Positions 8,773-17,654 of a DNA stretch of 64,000 nucleotides are shown one piece after another; position 1 is the first letter of the stretch; each line of letters opens with the position of its first letter. The notes beneath the pieces are model-generated. The model did not search any database, was not told where the DNA came from, and saw only the letters and a program-made list of their open reading frames with translations. Source of the stretch: DATFVA01 sp963800255 (GTDB taxonomy: Bacteria; Bacteroidota; Ignavibacteria; Ignavibacteriales; Ignavibacteriaceae); the NCBI GenBank assembly GCA_963800255.1, contig CAWDAK010000024.1, forward strand, positions 155,436 through 219,435, in the 5' to 3' direction. Both the position numbers and the translations under genes were made by a program.

Positions 8773-9359
8773 TGAATGAAAAGTTTACAAAGGAGATTAA
8801 TGGACTGAAAATTGATCCCCAGATCTTTACTTTCAGCTTCAGCTGTAAGTGTTCGGGTGAATGCTGTAATTATGGTGTTTACACTGACCTGAAAGAACAT
8901 GAAATGATTATGTCGCTGAAAGACAAACTCATTCCAATGTTCGACGAAACACAGGAAAGAGATACAGAGAAGTGGTTTGAGGCTCCTGAAGAGGACGAGG
9001 ATTTTGAATCAGGAGTTGCTGTGGGTACCGAAGTAATTAATGGTAAATGTACATTTCTTGATAAGAACGGGCTATGTACATTGCAGAAACTCGCCAATCT
9101 TGAAGGTGAATACAAGTGGAAATACAAACCGGTTTACTGCATTTTATTTCCTCTTACAATTTATGAAAATGCTCTTACTATCGACGATGAGCATATAGAC
9201 AGGCTTAAAACCTGTAATAGTAATACTGCAGGTGAAAGAACCATATATGATTCGTGCAGGGAAGAACTTATGCATTTCTTTGACGAAGAGGGATTCAGGG
9301 AATTAGAGAAATATAAAATTGAATATCTTGAAGGGTTAAAAGCGGAGAAAATGAAATGA
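8772..9359 (+). CDS. cysteine-cluster protein, YkgJ/DUF3109-like
   Basis: A 195-residue cytosolic protein. It begins with the cluster CKCSGECC (Cys25, 27, 31, 32), the CxCxxxCC-like signature of the YkgJ/DUF3109 group of putative zinc- or iron-binding proteins. More cysteines occur in GKCTFLDKNGLCTLQ, in YCILFPL and in KTCNSN, where family members have a third and fourth metal ligand. An acidic stretch (residues about 62-77) is inserted between the first and second cysteine groups. It overlaps fabD by 1 nt and fabG by 4 nt, so it is translated with the fatty-acid genes, an unusual place for this family. Its function is unknown. Confidence 0.82.
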   Translation: MNEKFTKEINGLKIDPQIFTFSFSCKCSGECCNYGVYTDLKEHEMIMSLKDKLIPMFDETQERDTEKWFEAPEEDEDFESGVAVGTEVINGKCTFLDKNGLCTLQKLANLEGEYKWKYKPVYCILFPLTIYENALTIDDEHIDRLKTCNSNTAGERTIYDSCREELMHFFDEEGFRELEKYKIEYLEGLKAEKMK

Positions 9360-10117
9360 GCGGAAAAACTAAAAGAGCAATAGTAACAGGCGGAACCAGA
9401 GGAATAGGTAGAGCAATAGTAAAGGAACTGGCGGCAAAGAGCTGCTGCGGAGTGTTGTTCTCAGACGTAGCTTTTATTTATAACAGCTGTGACGAGTGCG
9501 CGGATGAACTGCAGAAAGAAGTAGGTTCGCTGGATACTAAAATATACGGCTTTAAGGCCGATGCTTCATCACTTGAAGATGCACAGCGCACCGTCAGTGA
9601 AGCGATTGAAAAACTTGGCGGAGTAGATATCCTGGTTAATAACGCTGGTATTACAAGAGATAACCTGCTGCTTAGAATGACTGAAAAAGATTTTGATGAT
9701 GTAATTTCCGCTAATCTTAAAAGCGTATTTAATTATACTAAGGCTATACTTAAACCTATGATTCAGCAGCGATACGGTAGAATAGTGAATATCGCTTCGG
9801 TAGTAGGGTTGATCGGTAATCCCGGACAGGCTAATTACGTGGCTTCGAAAGCGGGTGTTATAGGGTTTACCAAGGCAATGGCAAGAGAACTTGCATCACG
9901 TAATATTACCGTTAACGCAGTTGCACCTGGTTTTATCGAGACGAGTATGACTCAGAAACTGGATGAAAAACAGCGTGAAGCATTGATAAGGAATGTTCCG
10001 CTGGGTAGAATGGGTACTCCTGAGGATATTGCTAAAGTAGTAGGATTTTTATGTAGTCCTGAAGCCGATTATATTACCGGGCAGGTGATAGCGGTGGATG
10101 GCGGAATGACAATGTAA
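9356..10117 (+). CDS. fabG: 3-oxoacyl-ACP reductase
   Basis: A 253-residue SDR that reduces 3-oxoacyl-ACP with NADPH. It shows the cofactor motif TGGTRGIG, NNAG at about 95-98, the catalytic Ser148 (IASVVG), Tyr161 and Lys165 (NYVASK), and the C-terminal VDGGMTM. One oddity is a stretch SCCGVLFSD (residues 29-37) between helix A and strand 2, where most FabG proteins have only G-A-D; it adds about seven residues near the cofactor ribose site. It starts inside the stop of the upstream gene (4-nt overlap). Confidence 0.95.
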   Translation: MSGKTKRAIVTGGTRGIGRAIVKELAAKSCCGVLFSDVAFIYNSCDECADELQKEVGSLDTKIYGFKADASSLEDAQRTVSEAIEKLGGVDILVNNAGITRDNLLLRMTEKDFDDVISANLKSVFNYTKAILKPMIQQRYGRIVNIASVVGLIGNPGQANYVASKAGVIGFTKAMARELASRNITVNAVAPGFIETSMTQKLDEKQREALIRNVPLGRMGTPEDIAKVVGFLCSPEADYITGQVIAVDGGMTM

Positions 10118-10186
10118 AATAATTACCTTATTTTTATAAACTTTATTAAATTACACTAACTGAAATAAATTATAGGAGTCATAAAG

Positions 10187-10420
10187 ATGGACGTTGAAGC
10201 TAAAGTAAAAGAGATCATAATGGACAAATTAGGTGTTGAAGATTCACAGATAACACCTGAAGCTTCGTTCACAAATGATCTTGGGGCCGATTCTTTAGAC
10301 ATTGTTGAACTGGTAATGGGTTTTGAGAGTGCTTTCCAGGTATCTATTCCGGATGAGGATGCTGAGAAAATAAATACAGTGGGAGACGCTACAAGATACC
10401 TTAAAGAGAAATTAGGTTAA
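10187..10420 (+). CDS. acpP: acyl carrier protein
   Basis: A 77-residue acidic ACP. The 4'-phosphopantetheine attachment site is Ser36 in GADSLDIVELVM, exactly as in housekeeping ACPs. A good ribosome-binding site (TAGGAGT) precedes the ATG by eight bases, suited to a very highly expressed protein. The gene sits in the standard fabD-fabG-acpP-fabF order, 69 bp after fabG. It carries the growing acyl chain for all the enzymes encoded around it. Confidence 0.98.
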   Translation: MDVEAKVKEIIMDKLGVEDSQITPEASFTNDLGADSLDIVELVMGFESAFQVSIPDEDAEKINTVGDATRYLKEKLG

Positions 10421-10428
10421 TCTATTTA

Positions 10429-10455
10429 AAGTCGGGAAATTTATTTTCTCGACTT
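10429..10455 (+). other. hairpin between acpP and fabF
   Basis: AAGTCGGGAAA (10429-10439) pairs with TTTTCTCGACTT (10444-10455) across a very short loop, with one G-T pair. It lies just after the acpP stop and is followed by CACTCCC rather than a T-run, so it is not an ordinary terminator. It may protect the acpP message or mark a processing site, allowing more ACP than FabF. This role is inferred from position only. Confidence 0.4.
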
Positions 10456-10526
10456 CACTCCCTTAATACAATGAGATTTCAATCTTTTAAAGATTACCTC
10501 AATCCGTTTATTCTCCGGAGAGTTTT

Positions 10527-11775
10527 ATGACAAAAAGAAGGGTAGTTGTAACCGGAATGGGTGCAGTTACTCCAATTGGTACAGGTTTATCAGAATTCTG
10601 GGAAGGCCTGCTGAGCGGCCGGAACGGAGTTGCTCCGATCACCAGGTTCAATACTGAAAAGTTTGATACCAAATTTGCCGCTGAAGTAAAGGACTTTGAT
10701 GCCAGTGTTTACCTTGAGAAGAAGGAAGCAAGAAGACTTGATCCTTTTAATCAGTTTGCACTAGCTACTGCGATTATGGCTATGCAGGATTCAGGACTGA
10801 ATACTAACGAAGTAGATCTGGAAAAATTCGGCGTTATTTATGGCAGCGGAATCGGTGGTATCTATACTCTGGAGAAACAACACTGGCTCTATTTTGCGGA
10901 GAGAGATCCTCATAAGATTAGTCCCTTCTTCGTACCTATGATGATTTCCGATATGGCAGCCGGACAGATATCTATAAAGTTCGGCTTAAAGGGACCTAAC
11001 TACGCTACTACTTCTGCATGTGCTACCTCCTCCCATGCCATTGCTGATGCCTTTATTCTCATTCAGAGAGGAAGTGCCGATCTTATGATGTGCGGCGGTT
11101 CTGAAGCTGCCATCACAGAGATGGCTATTGGCGGATTTAATGCTATGCGTGCTCTATCAACATGGAATGAAAGGTATGCTGAAGCATCAAGGCCTTTCGA
11201 TGTCGAAAGAAACGGTTTCGTAATGGGTGAAGGTGCCGGTACTTTAATACTGGAAGAATATGGACACGCCAAAGCACGCGGTGCGAAGATATATGCTGAG
11301 ATAGCGGGAATAGGGCTTACCGGAGACGCTTATCATATAACAGCCCCGTCGCCGGGGGGTGAAGGTGCTTCACGTTCCATGAAAGCTTCAATGCTTGACG
11401 CAGGAATTCAGCCTGAAGATATCGATTATATAAATGCACATGGAACCAGTACTCCCTATAATGATGTTACTGAAACTAAAGCTATTAAATCGACCTTCGG
11501 AGATCATGCCTATCAAACTTGTGGTAAGCTCTACTAAATCAATGACAGGACACTTGCTTGGCGCTGCCGGAGGCGTTGAGGCTATTGCTACAGTACTCTC
11601 TATTTTAAATGATAAAATTCCTCCTACTATCAACCTTGATAATCCCGATCCTGAATGCGATTTAAATTACAGCGCTAAAAAAGTTACAGAGAAAACAATT
11701 AACTTTGCTATAAGTAATACCTTTGGATTTGGCGGCCATAATGCGTCAATATTGTTTAAAAAAGTCGGAGATTAG
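10527..11775 (+). CDS. fabF: 3-oxoacyl-ACP synthase II (KAS II), with a one-base frameshift
   Basis: KAS II elongates acyl-ACP. The nucleophile Cys165 lies in TTSACATSSHA; the first catalytic His is in NAHGTSTPYND; the second His and Lys are in STKSMTGHLLGAAGG, which is read in the +1 frame. The break is near 11509-11517 (GCC TAT CAA ACT TGT); removing one A of the AAA run gives A-Y-Q-L-V-V-S-S and continuous reading to 11775. The repaired protein is 415 residues, the normal length, ending FGFGGHNASILFKK. Probably a sequencing error. The gene starts 106 bp after acpP and ends 2 bp before rnc. Confidence 0.93.
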
Positions 11776-11777
11776 TT

Positions 11778-12575
11778 TTGGGTCAGTTGATATCCTGGCT
11801 TCTTGAAAAACTGAAGCAAAGCCAGGCAAGAGAACAAACCCGATATTTTTCAAAATTACTTACACACCGTAAGTTTTCCGAACTGGAATCTGTAACCGGG
11901 GTCCCCATAAAGGACAAATCTTATTACATCCAGGCCTTAATGCACAGGTCATTTCTTGAACAGAATCCCGATTATGCTGTTTCTAATGAAAGACTTGAAT
12001 TTCTTGGAGATTCTGTACTCAATCTGACTGTGGCTGAATATCTTTTTGAAGTATACCCTGACGAAAATGAAGGGTTTCTAACCAAGGTAAGAGCAAAGCT
12101 GGTTAATAGAATTGCACTTGCTGAGGGTGCCGAGAGGATTGGTTTATCCAGGTTTCTGCTTGTAAGCAAAAATCTTTCATCTACGTTTACGTATGGTTCG
12201 CGTACTGTACTGGCAGATGCTTTTGAGGCACTTATAGGTGCTGTTTATCTTGATAACGGGTTGGAGGGAGCAAGGACATTTATACAAAAAAATCTGATAG
12301 AACCGAGTGCAAAACAGGGCGGACATCTTATTGATGAGAACTATAAAAGCCAGTTACTTGAGTATGCCCAGGCCAACAAGTTTGAAAACCCCATGTATTC
12401 GGTTATTAATGAAGAAGGCCCCCAGCATAACCGCATGTTTACTGTAAAAGTTGAAATAAACGGTGAATCATACGGCACAGGGAAGGGGAGAAATAAGAAA
12501 TCGGCCGAACAGAATGCTGCCCACGCTGCAATGACCAGGATAACCCAGGGAAACGAAAACCAGCAGCCATCCTGA
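11778..12575 (+). CDS. rnc: ribonuclease III
   Basis: A 265-residue RNase III that cuts double-stranded RNA in rRNA and mRNA processing. The catalytic signature NERLEFLGDSVL is followed by ADAFEALIGAVYLDNG, supplying the acidic metal ligands. A double-stranded RNA-binding domain occupies the last 75 residues (NYKSQLLEYAQ to the lysine-rich GKGRNKKSAEQNAAHAA). The start is a TTG at 11778 only 2 bp after the fabF stop; no ATG lies early enough to give a full RNase domain. The acpP-fabF-rnc order is widely conserved. The extra N-terminal basic helix (about 25 residues) is longer than in E. coli. Confidence 0.95.
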   Translation: MGQLISWLLEKLKQSQAREQTRYFSKLLTHRKFSELESVTGVPIKDKSYYIQALMHRSFLEQNPDYAVSNERLEFLGDSVLNLTVAEYLFEVYPDENEGFLTKVRAKLVNRIALAEGAERIGLSRFLLVSKNLSSTFTYGSRTVLADAFEALIGAVYLDNGLEGARTFIQKNLIEPSAKQGGHLIDENYKSQLLEYAQANKFENPMYSVINEEGPQHNRMFTVKVEINGESYGTGKGRNKKSAEQNAAHAAMTRITQGNENQQPS

Positions 12576-12721
12576 AGATTTCTCATATTTTACCCAATTT
12601 TTTCATCTTTCCTTTATTAATTACTACCCCGTTAAATCAAGATCTACCATATGATATAAAATTACGTTATATTATTAGCGCTTATCTCTAGCCTGTAAAC
12701 TAACCTACCGACTATCTGTCG

Positions 12722-12922
12722 GCCTTCTGTCGGCCTCCAAAAGGCTCATAACAAGCTCATAATAAGCTCCTAACAGGCTCATAACAAGCCTCTAACAGGC
12801 TCCGGCCAGCCTCCCCCCGACAACCATTGGACCAGCCTCTGTTCGGCCTTTGCTCGGCCTCTAACAGGCTCATAACAGGCTTCCACCAGGCTCCTGACAG
12901 GCTCCGGCCCAGCCTCTACCTT
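12722..12922. repeat. 11-bp tandem repeat array, two blocks of eight phased units
   Basis: Within the 760-bp gene-free gap between rnc and gcvP, units of exactly 11 bp begin at 12722, 12733, 12744, 12755, 12766, 12777, 12788 and 12799, and after a 25-bp interruption again at 12835, 12846, 12857, 12868, 12879, 12890, 12901 and 12912. Consensus is roughly GCYTCYNACAG, with each unit diverged by 1-5 bases. The plus strand is pyrimidine-rich and clearly more GC-rich than its surroundings. The period is close to one helical turn and is not a multiple of three. I know no named repeat family that fits. Confidence 0.85.
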
Positions 12923-13245
12923 GCGTTTTAATACAGCCACTGTTTATCCTTCAAAAGGCTTCCACCCAACTTTTCCAGAATCCTGGTCAATATCTTCTTA
13001 AACCACAGCTTACACCCTTCGCCCAACCTTTATTCCCTATCTGCCAGGCCTCTAACAAAGCTTACATCAAGCTCTAGAGCTTCCACCAGGCCTCTTACGA
13101 GCTCACCCCAGCCCTCTAACAAGTCCCTAACTGACCCCCAGCCCTTGATCGCTTTACGCCCCTGCTTCGTCCGCATTCGGCGTCCCGGAGTTTCTTCCAG
13201 CCTCCTCCCAATTATCTCAGGCAGAATATCAGGATTCAAAACCCC
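12923..13245. repeat. degenerate continuation of the 11-bp array
   Basis: The same words continue in decayed form (GCTTCCACC, GGCCTCTAACA, GCTCTAGAGCTTCCACCAGG, CCCTCTAACAAG). The 11-bp phase is kept only locally, for example unit starts at 13060 and 13071, and at 13079, 13090 and 13101. The stretch is C/T-rich on the plus strand. Open frames here on either strand are low-complexity products of the repeat and I do not call them genes. The last 90 bp before the gcvP ATG turn AT-rich and probably hold the gcvP promoter, though I could not pick a convincing one. Confidence 0.6.
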
Positions 13246-13337
13246 GCCTCTGTTTTTATCATTTTATAGAAATAAAACATTCCGTATTTTAATAAGTCAA
13301 AATATTTTGCTAATTCAATTATCAAGAGAAATAAATT

Positions 13338-16238
13338 ATGAATAACCTCGAACATCCGGATAAGTTTGTTAACAGGCACATCGGACCCAATGATGAAGAA
13401 ATAAAAGAAATGCTGGAAGTTATAGGAATCAGTTCGCTTGAGGAGCTGATAGAACAGACTATACCGTCACAGATAAGATTAACTGAAAGTCCTGCTTTAG
13501 GCGAACCTTTAACGGAGTACCAGTTTTTAGAAGGATTACGGGAAATTGCCAAAAAAAATATGGTTTTCAAACCGTATATAGGTATGGGGTATAACCATAC
13601 CATCACCCCTGCAGTAATACAGAGAAATATATTAGAAAATCCGGGCTGGTATACCCAGTATACTCCCTACCAGGCTGAGATAGCCCAGGGGCGACTTGAA
13701 GCTCTGATGAATTTCCAGACGGCTATAATCGACCTGACTGCTCTTCCGATTGCAAATGCTTCGCTTTTGGATGAAGGAACTTCTGCCGCCGAAGCAATGA
13801 GCATGTTTCATTCTTTAAGAATTAATAAAAATGCAAATACTTTTTTTGTATCAGCAGAATGTTTCCCCCAGACTATCAGTGTTTTGAAGACAAGAGCTGA
13901 ATCGCAGGGAATTAACCTGATGGTTGGGGATCACCAAAAAGTTAATCTTACGGATGAGATTTTTGGTCTTTTGGTTCAGTACCCTGCTGACAGTGGTGAA
14001 GTATACGATTACAGGACTCTTTTCACCGAAGCTAAATCAAAGAATATATACTGTACAGTGGCTGCTGATCTTATGAGTCTTGCACTGCTTACCCCTCCGG
14101 GAGAATTCGGTGCTGATGCTGTAGTGGGAAGTTCACAGAGATTTGGTGTCCCTATGGGATACGGCGGACCTCACGCTGCGTATTTTGCAACGCGTGATGA
14201 ATATAAAAGAAATTTGCCCGGAAGAATTATCGGGGCAACTATTGATGCACAGGGAAACCTTGCCTTCAGGATGGCTCTTCAGACCAGGGAACAGCACATC
14301 CGCAGAGAAAAAGCTACAAGCAACATTTGTACGGCCCAGGTTCTGCTCGCAGTAATGGCCGCAATGTATGCAGTTTATCATGGTCCTAAAGGTATAAAAA
14401 GTATTGCTGAGAGGATCCATACTCTGACTGCATTTCTTGATGCTTCGCTGAAGAAATCGGGTTATACTCAGGTTAATGAAAATTATTTCGATACGCTGAA
14501 GATCAGCTTTCCGGATGATGATGGAGAGAAAGTAAAAGAGATCCGGGAGGAAGCCGAGAACAAGAAAATTAACTTCAGATATTTTTCAGATAATTCTATC
14601 GGTATCTCAATAGGAGAACCGGCTGACCTTGATGACATTATTGAGATCATAAATATTTTTGCTAAGCATAATGGAAAAGAAATTGACGCTTCCGCCCTGA
14701 AAAAAGAAGCTTCAGGAATCAACGCTGAATTCAGCGGAAATTTAAAACGAACATCTGAATATCTAACCCACCCGGTATTCAATACTTATCACTCTGAAAC
14801 CGAAATGCTGAGGTATATGAAAAGCCTTGAGAATAAGGATCTTTCACTTACCCATTCTATGATTCCTCTTGGATCCTGTACCATGAAATTGAATGCAACT
14901 ACGGAGATGCTGCCGATAACCTGGCCAGAATTCAGTAAGATACATCCATTTGCTCCTGAGAAGCAGACCGAAGGTTATCAACAGCTTTTTAATGAGCTTG
15001 AGGATCAGCTGGCTAAAATAACAGGCTTTGCTGCTGTTTCATTACAGCCAAACAGCGGGGCCCAGGGCGAGTATTCAGGTCTTATGGTGATCCGTGAGTA
15101 TCATAAGAACAGAGGGCAGGGACATCGGAATGTAGTAATCATTCCATCATCTGCTCATGGTACAAATCCGGCTAGTGCAGTAATGGCAGGAATGAAGGTG
15201 GTTGTGGCTAACTGCGATGCTAAGGGAAATGTTGACGTTGAGGATCTCAGGAAAAAAGCTGAGACCAATAAAGAGAATCTTTCTGCGCTGATGATAACAT
15301 ATCCGTCTACGCATGGCGTGTTTGAGGAAAAGATACGTGAGATTTGCGAGATAATTCATAAGAACGGGGGTCAGGTTTATATGGACGGCGCTAATATGAA
15401 TGCGCAGGTAGGATTGACCAGTCCTGCTAATATAGGTGCAGATGTATGCCACCTTAACCTTCACAAAACCTTCTGTATCCCTCACGGCGGAGGTGGACCT
15501 GGAATGGGCCCTATTGCATGCGCAGAACATCTCGTTCCTTTCCTTCCGGAACACCCTGTTGTGGAGTTGGGACATAAACACGGAATCCCTGCCGTTTCAG
15601 CTGCTCCATGGGGCAGCGCTGATATCCTGGTTATTTCATATGCCTACATCAAAATGATGGGAACTAAAGCGCTTACAAAAGCTAGTGAAGTTGCTATTCT
15701 TAATGCTAATTATATCAAAGCCAGGCTGGAGCCCTATTTCAAGGTGCTGTATACAGGTACAAAAGGAAGGGTAGCACACGAACTTATATTTGATATGAGA
15801 AGTTTTAAGAATACTGCAAAGATAGAAGTAGAAGATATTGCTAAACGGATGATGGATTATGGATATCATGCTCCAACAGTCTCTTTCCCCGTAGCCGGAA
15901 CTCTTATGGTTGAACCGACAGAGAGCGAGTCAAAATCTGAACTCGATAGGTTCTGTGAAGTTATGATTTCAATAAAAGAAGAAATCAAAGAGATTGAAGA
16001 TGGAAAATCAGATCAGGTTGATAACGTATTAAAAAATGCTCCTCATACTCTGAATGTTTTAATGTCTAATGATTGGAGCCATTCCTATACCCGTGAGAAA
16101 GCTGCCTTCCCTGTTGAATGGACGAGGAAGAGCAAATTCTGGCCCGCAGTAGGCAGAGTGAACAGTGCCTACGGTGACAGAAATCTTGTTTGCAGCTGTA
16201 ATCCAATAACAGATTACATAGAAGAACCTGTATCCTGA
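13338..16238 (+). CDS. gcvP: glycine dehydrogenase (decarboxylating), P protein
   Basis: The 966-residue, one-chain (fused P1+P2) PLP enzyme of the glycine cleavage system. It decarboxylates glycine and passes aminomethyl to the lipoyl H protein. Visible signatures are RHIGPNDEE near the N-terminus, the glycine-rich MGYGGPHAAYFATRD in the first half, THSMIPLGSCTMKLN at the start of the second half, and the PLP-lysine region HLNLHKTFCIPHGGGGPGMG. Length is normal and intact. The gcvT and gcvH partners are not in this window, so the system is encoded at several loci. A terminator follows directly. Confidence 0.97.
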   Translation: MNNLEHPDKFVNRHIGPNDEEIKEMLEVIGISSLEELIEQTIPSQIRLTESPALGEPLTEYQFLEGLREIAKKNMVFKPYIGMGYNHTITPAVIQRNILENPGWYTQYTPYQAEIAQGRLEALMNFQTAIIDLTALPIANASLLDEGTSAAEAMSMFHSLRINKNANTFFVSAECFPQTISVLKTRAESQGINLMVGDHQKVNLTDEIFGLLVQYPADSGEVYDYRTLFTEAKSKNIYCTVAADLMSLALLTPPGEFGADAVVGSSQRFGVPMGYGGPHAAYFATRDEYKRNLPGRIIGATIDAQGNLAFRMALQTREQHIRREKATSNICTAQVLLAVMAAMYAVYHGPKGIKSIAERIHTLTAFLDASLKKSGYTQVNENYFDTLKISFPDDDGEKVKEIREEAENKKINFRYFSDNSIGISIGEPADLDDIIEIINIFAKHNGKEIDASALKKEASGINAEFSGNLKRTSEYLTHPVFNTYHSETEMLRYMKSLENKDLSLTHSMIPLGSCTMKLNATTEMLPITWPEFSKIHPFAPEKQTEGYQQLFNELEDQLAKITGFAAVSLQPNSGAQGEYSGLMVIREYHKNRGQGHRNVVIIPSSAHGTNPASAVMAGMKVVVANCDAKGNVDVEDLRKKAETNKENLSALMITYPSTHGVFEEKIREICEIIHKNGGQVYMDGANMNAQVGLTSPANIGADVCHLNLHKTFCIPHGGGGPGMGPIACAEHLVPFLPEHPVVELGHKHGIPAVSAAPWGSADILVISYAYIKMMGTKALTKASEVAILNANYIKARLEPYFKVLYTGTKGRVAHELIFDMRSFKNTAKIEVEDIAKRMMDYGYHAPTVSFPVAGTLMVEPTESESKSELDRFCEVMISIKEEIKEIEDGKSDQVDNVLKNAPHTLNVLMSNDWSHSYTREKAAFPVEWTRKSKFWPAVGRVNSAYGDRNLVCSCNPITDYIEEPVS

Positions 16239-16256
16239 TATTATTAACCTTTGTTT

Positions 16257-16301
16257 AACGGTTCGCCCGGACAAATTTGTTTAAGCGAACCGTTTTTTTT
16301 T
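16257..16301 (+). terminator. rho-independent terminator after gcvP
   Basis: AACGGTTCGC (16257-16266) pairs perfectly with GCGAACCGTT (16285-16294), followed by a run of T to 16301. The 18-base loop contains a further small AT-rich palindrome. It sits 19 bp after the gcvP stop and ends the gcvP transcript before the next plus-strand operon. Confidence 0.9.
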
Positions 16302-16320
16302 ATTACCGGTCAAACAATAA

Positions 16321-17646
16321 ATGACAAAATACCTCCTGCTCTTCATAATAATAACCCTGTATACGGTGTATGCACAGGTGCAGGATACCACTAAATATCT
16401 GCAGGATTACAGGGTGGTTATTGATTCGATTAAACTTGTTGGTAATGAAACCACAAAGGATTTCATAATTCTGAGGGAATTAAATTTTTCTCCGGGTGAT
16501 ACGTTGACACCTGAACAGGCAAAATACAATAGGGACAGGATTTATAGTCTTGGAATCTTTAATGTGGTTGATGTATATCCTGAAACTGTTGGTGATAAAA
16601 ACTTTGCTGTAATTGATGTGGAGGAAGGCTGGTATATTTATCCCGTTCCATTTTTTGAGATCAGGGAAAATGATTGGAAGAAACTATCCTATGGTGCTGT
16701 ACTTGTTATAAAAAACTTCAGGGGGAGGAATGAAACTCTTTCACTAAGCGGTGCATTTGGATATAACCCTTTTCTGAGACTAATGTATAATAATCCCTAC
16801 CTTTTGCGTAAGGACGATATATTTTTTAACATCTCCGCATCATACGGTACTGTATCCAATAAAAGCAGTATTGCTGCTTTTCTCCACGGTTCAGATTATG
16901 AACAGAGGAATATAACAGGATCGATAGAGGCGGGTAAGCGGTTCGGTTTGTATCAGCGCCTCTCCCTTACAGCCGGGTATAGTTATATAGAAACACCCTT
17001 TTTCATCAAAGGAGTATCGGCGTCAGATTCGAGGATTGATCGGACCCCTTTCATTACAGTGGGATATTCCTATGATACAAGGGATCTTGCTCAATTTCCC
17101 CGTAAAGGATTGCTGGGAGCAGCTGCCATCGAATTTAAAGGATTAGGTCTGGAGGGAATTAATTACAACATATTTAAATTGGATTTTCGGGAATATCGTC
17201 CCCTTACAGGCGATCTGCATGCTAAATGGAGGTTTACTACCAGAATTACCGGGGGTAAGCTGGTGCCTTTTTACGATCAGTCGTATATAGGATATGATGA
17301 ACGTATAAGGGGCCACTACACAGATCACCTTGAGGGAAATAATTATTACCTGGGATCAATGGAACTATTTTACCCGATTCTAAAAGACATCCACATAAGC
17401 CTGGATTTTGTTCCGCTGCTTCCGCGGTCTCTCCTGTCTTATAGAATAGCTCTATACGCACAAGTTTTCGGGGATGCGGGCACAACCAAATTCAGAGGAG
17501 AAGAATTGGGTATTAAGGACATAAGAAGCGGCTACGGGGGAGGGCTTACCTTATTAATACTACCTTATAATGTTGTCAGGTTTGAGGTTGGGCTTGATGA
17601 ACACCATCATGCCGAATTTATCTTTAATGTTGCAGTATCTTTCTGA
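16321..17646 (+). CDS. BamA/TamA-like outer-membrane protein (POTRA + D15 barrel)
   Basis: A 441-residue exported protein with signal peptide MTKYLLLFIIITLYTVYAQ. Residues about 30-105 form one POTRA-like domain (IDSIKLVGNETTKDFIILREL, then DRIYSLGIFNVVDVYPE). The rest is a 16-strand-like barrel rich in alternating aromatics with a terminal VAVSF ending in Phe, as outer-membrane barrels do. Only one POTRA is seen versus five in BamA, so this is a short D15/Omp85-family member, not the essential BamA. It may insert or secrete a partner, but which one is unknown. It is 8 bp before rsmE. Confidence 0.82.
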   Translation: MTKYLLLFIIITLYTVYAQVQDTTKYLQDYRVVIDSIKLVGNETTKDFIILRELNFSPGDTLTPEQAKYNRDRIYSLGIFNVVDVYPETVGDKNFAVIDVEEGWYIYPVPFFEIRENDWKKLSYGAVLVIKNFRGRNETLSLSGAFGYNPFLRLMYNNPYLLRKDDIFFNISASYGTVSNKSSIAAFLHGSDYEQRNITGSIEAGKRFGLYQRLSLTAGYSYIETPFFIKGVSASDSRIDRTPFITVGYSYDTRDLAQFPRKGLLGAAAIEFKGLGLEGINYNIFKLDFREYRPLTGDLHAKWRFTTRITGGKLVPFYDQSYIGYDERIRGHYTDHLEGNNYYLGSMELFYPILKDIHISLDFVPLLPRSLLSYRIALYAQVFGDAGTTKFRGEELGIKDIRSGYGGGLTLLILPYNVVRFEVGLDEHHHAEFIFNVAVSF

Positions 17647-17654
17647 TTTAGAAT

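Noticed and set aside
12722..13110. Possible CRISPR array
   Set aside because: Units are about 11 bp, directly adjacent and degenerate, with no spacers and no cas genes nearby.
13246..13337. Glycine riboswitch before gcvP
   Set aside because: I looked for the paired aptamer pattern expected for glycine riboswitches and found neither the conserved core nor a suitable helix arrangement in this short AT-rich leader.
13030..13345. Open frames on both strands within the repeat region
   Set aside because: They are low-complexity translations of the repeat, have no family resemblance, and overlap each other and the gcvP start.
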